From Candidatus Cloacimonadota bacterium (GTDB lineage Bacteria > Cloacimonadota > Cloacimonadia > Cloacimonadales > JAIOQZ01): DNA of 5,482 nt. The notes beneath the pieces are model-generated. The model saw only the letters and a list, made by a program, of their open reading frames with translations, ran no database searches and was not told the origin of the DNA. The stretch lies in NCBI GenBank assembly GCA_021106755.1, contig JAIOTM010000319.1:1-5482 (forward strand). The letters run 5' to 3'. Position 1 is the first letter of the stretch; the number at the start of each line of letters is the position of its first letter. Position numbers and translations under genes: made by a program. This document shows positions 4,040 through 5,482 of this stretch, in pieces.

Positions 4040-5404
4040 ATGATTATTAACGCTCAGATATTCAGACAGTACGATGTTCGCGGCATTGTTGACAAAGACC
4101 TTACAGACGAGTCAGTATATCTACTCGGCAAAGGTTATGGTAGATATCTGCGAAAGCAGGGGATGAAATCTGTCGCTATAAGCGGTGACGCCCGACTTAG
4201 TACACCCCGTTTTATGCGGTTGATGAAAAAAGGAATGATGGATTGCGGTTGTGTAGTAAAGGATATTGGTATTACAGCTACTCCTGTACTCTATTTCGCT
4301 ATTCAGGAACTGGATACAGATGGTGGAGTAATGATAACCGGTAGCCATAATCCACCAGAATACAACGGCTTCAAACTCAATGTAGGCCTGATGAGTATCT
4401 ATGGCGAGCAGATACAGGATGTACGTAAGATTATCGAAGCGAAAGATTTTATTTCTGGCGAAGGCTCTGAAGAAGCTGTTCCCGGGATGATTCAAATCTA
4501 TCAGGATTATGTGGTTGCAAACATCAAGCTTGCCCGCTCTGTGAAAGTGATTATTGACGCGGGAAACGGAGCAGGTGGACCAATACTGCCGGATATTCTT
4601 CGCCGCATAGGTTGCGATGTTACCGAGCTTTATTGCGAATTGGATGGCACATTTCCTAATCACCATCCAGACCCTACTGTTATGGAATATATTCAGGACC
4701 TTATCTGGGAAGTAAGAAACACCGATGCCGAGTTAGGGCTTGGACTGGATGGCGACGCTGACCGTATCGGGGTGATAGACGAGAAAGGAAACGCGGTTTA
4801 CGGCGACATGATTCTCAACATCTATGCCCGCGATTTTTTGCGGAATTATCCCGGTGAGAAAGTTATCGGCGATGTGAAATGCTCGAAAAATCTTTACGAC
4901 GATATTAAATTACATGGTGGTATTCCGGTTATGTACAAAACCGGTCACTCTATGATAAAGAAACAGATGAAAGCCGAAAATATAAAACTCGGTGGTGAAA
5001 TGAGTGGACATATTTTCTTTGCCGACCGCTTTTTTGGTTTCGATGACGCTATGTACGCCTGTTGCCGATTTCTGGAGATTGTTTCCAGAGCGGATAAACC
5101 AGTAAGTCGATTTCTCGAAGATCAACCAAAAATGTTCAATACTCCCGAAATTCGTGAAGATTGCACCGAAGAAACAAAGTTTGATATCGTTGACAAAGTT
5201 CGTGACGAATTCCGTAATGAAGGCTTTGAAGTAAACGATATAGATGGTGTCCGGGTTACGTTCCCGGATGGCTGGGGCTTAGTAAGAGCCTCCAATACTC
5301 AGGCAGTACTGGTGTTGCGATTTGAAGCGGAAACTGAGTCGCGGCTGAATGAAATCCGTACTCTTTTTGAAGAAAAAATCCGCCGTATTAAAAGCAAAAA
5401 TTAG
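4040..5404 (+). CDS. manB: Phosphomannomutase/phosphoglucomutase (AlgC/ManB type)
   Basis: This 454-residue alpha-D-phosphohexomutase would interconvert 6-phospho and 1-phospho forms of mannose and/or glucose. That supplies mannose-1-P or glucose-1-P for GDP-mannose or UDP-glucose and hence surface polysaccharides. All four family signatures are present: T-G-S-H-N-P with phosphoserine S102; the Mg2+ loop D-G-D-A-D-R (D237, D239, D241); the sugar-recognition loop G-E-M-S-G-H (319-324); and the C-terminal phosphate loop R-A-S-N-T-Q (416-421). The N-terminal Y-D-V-R-G (11-15) and the F-F-G-F-D-D segment after the sugar loop match Pseudomonas AlgC, which has 463 residues. The length is therefore normal and all four domains are complete. 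The start at 4040 is preferred over ATG 4025 because AGGAG lies 6 nt ahead of it. It follows rdgB by 64 nt, a gap holding a promoter-like sequence, and is followed 20 nt later by another gene. GEMSGH marks the PMM/PGM subgroup, but the preferred sugar cannot be told from sequence; algC would be an equally fair symbol. Confidence 0.94.
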   Translation: MIINAQIFRQYDVRGIVDKDLTDESVYLLGKGYGRYLRKQGMKSVAISGDARLSTPRFMRLMKKGMMDCGCVVKDIGITATPVLYFAIQELDTDGGVMITGSHNPPEYNGFKLNVGLMSIYGEQIQDVRKIIEAKDFISGEGSEEAVPGMIQIYQDYVVANIKLARSVKVIIDAGNGAGGPILPDILRRIGCDVTELYCELDGTFPNHHPDPTVMEYIQDLIWEVRNTDAELGLGLDGDADRIGVIDEKGNAVYGDMILNIYARDFLRNYPGEKVIGDVKCSKNLYDDIKLHGGIPVMYKTGHSMIKKQMKAENIKLGGEMSGHIFFADRFFGFDDAMYACCRFLEIVSRADKPVSRFLEDQPKMFNTPEIREDCTEETKFDIVDKVRDEFRNEGFEVNDIDGVRVTFPDGWGLVRASNTQAVLVLRFEAETESRLNEIRTLFEEKIRRIKSKN

Positions 5405-5412
5405 TAAAAAAT

Positions 5413-5418
5413 AAGGAG
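5413..5418 (+). promoter_or_regulatory. Strong ribosome binding site for the last gene
   Basis: AAGGAG lies 6 nt before ATG 5425 and 9 nt before ATG 5428, making this the best Shine-Dalgarno match in the window. It is the main evidence that a real gene begins here. Confidence 0.75.
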
Positions 5419-5424
5419 AGAGCC

Positions 5425-5482
5425 ATGATGATAAGAACCGTGATAATATTACTCTTCATTCTAATTATTTCAGTTCTCATTG
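5425..5482 (+). CDS. Start of a membrane protein, truncated by window end
   Basis: Only 19 codons are visible. After M-M-I-R-T they run I/L/V/F-rich without interruption (V-I-I-L-L-F-I-L-I-I-S-V-L-I), a transmembrane helix with a positive N-terminal residue (R4), so probably N-terminus in. It begins 20 nt after the phosphomutase stop, behind a strong ribosome binding site and with no terminator between, so it is co-transcribed. A very early helix of this kind occurs in small LapA/DUF1049-type envelope proteins and many others; no family can be named. ATG 5425 or 5428 could be the start. Confidence 0.7.
   Translation, partial: MMIRTVIILLFILIISVLI

Noticed and set aside
4121..4666. 181-codon minus-strand frame antisense to the phosphomutase
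   Set aside because: The sense strand carries all catalytic motifs of the phosphohexomutase family, and the antisense frame has no recognisable domain.

Overview
The window reads as bacterial chromosome with two contrasting halves. Positions 1-2467 are an AT-rich accessory stretch (positions 301-420 are 20% G+C by hand count) holding mobile-element debris and one orphan gene. Positions 2468-5482 are denser, more G+C-rich coding sequence (positions 4741-4800 are 55% G+C) with four same-strand genes that look like an operon. The strong AAGGAG-type ribosome binding sites and an AlgC-type sugar phosphomutase fit a bacterium that makes nucleotide-sugar-derived surface polysaccharide, probably Gram-negative. 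Nothing in the window fixes the phylum.

Left half: positions 1-255 are the C-terminal end of a DDE transposase that runs in from outside the window. Its stop codon lies inside a 20-bp sequence (246-265) that I read as the right terminal inverted repeat of its insertion sequence (IS). This reading is supported inside the window: the same 20-mer recurs with 19/20 identity at 2121-2140 as one end of a 149-bp non-coding element (1992-2140). That element has matching inverted ends and a perfect 5-bp direct repeat, AGTCT, on both sides. It looks like a MITE that could be mobilised by the same transposase family. Between the two lie an open frame without an ATG (266-612, possibly the 3' part of a gene cut by the IS), a 10-bp inverted repeat (735-768), and a minus-strand gene (800-1849). 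That gene encodes an unrecognised 349-residue protein with an N-terminal membrane anchor, a SAP-like segment and a cysteine-rich tail resembling the C-terminal motif of Mu gpF-type phage head proteins.

Right half: a metallo-beta-lactamase-fold hydrolase (2468-3367) overlaps by ATGA a RdgB/HAM1-type non-canonical purine NTP pyrophosphatase (3364-3975). A 64-nt gap follows, then a phosphomannomutase/phosphoglucomutase (best start 4040, end 5404), and 20 nt later the start of a small membrane protein cut by the window end (5425-5482). The gap contains a TTGACA-17-TATAGC promoter-like sequence placed so that a transcript would begin almost on the phosphomutase ribosome binding site. No convincing intrinsic terminator was seen between these genes. 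Nucleotide-pool sanitation, sugar phosphate isomerisation and envelope functions therefore appear to be co-transcribed as a housekeeping operon.

The most interesting items are the IS/MITE pair with shared ends and an extra internal end-like copy, the orphan membrane/SAP/cysteine protein between the two mobile elements, and the compact promoter and possible leader ORF ahead of the phosphomutase.
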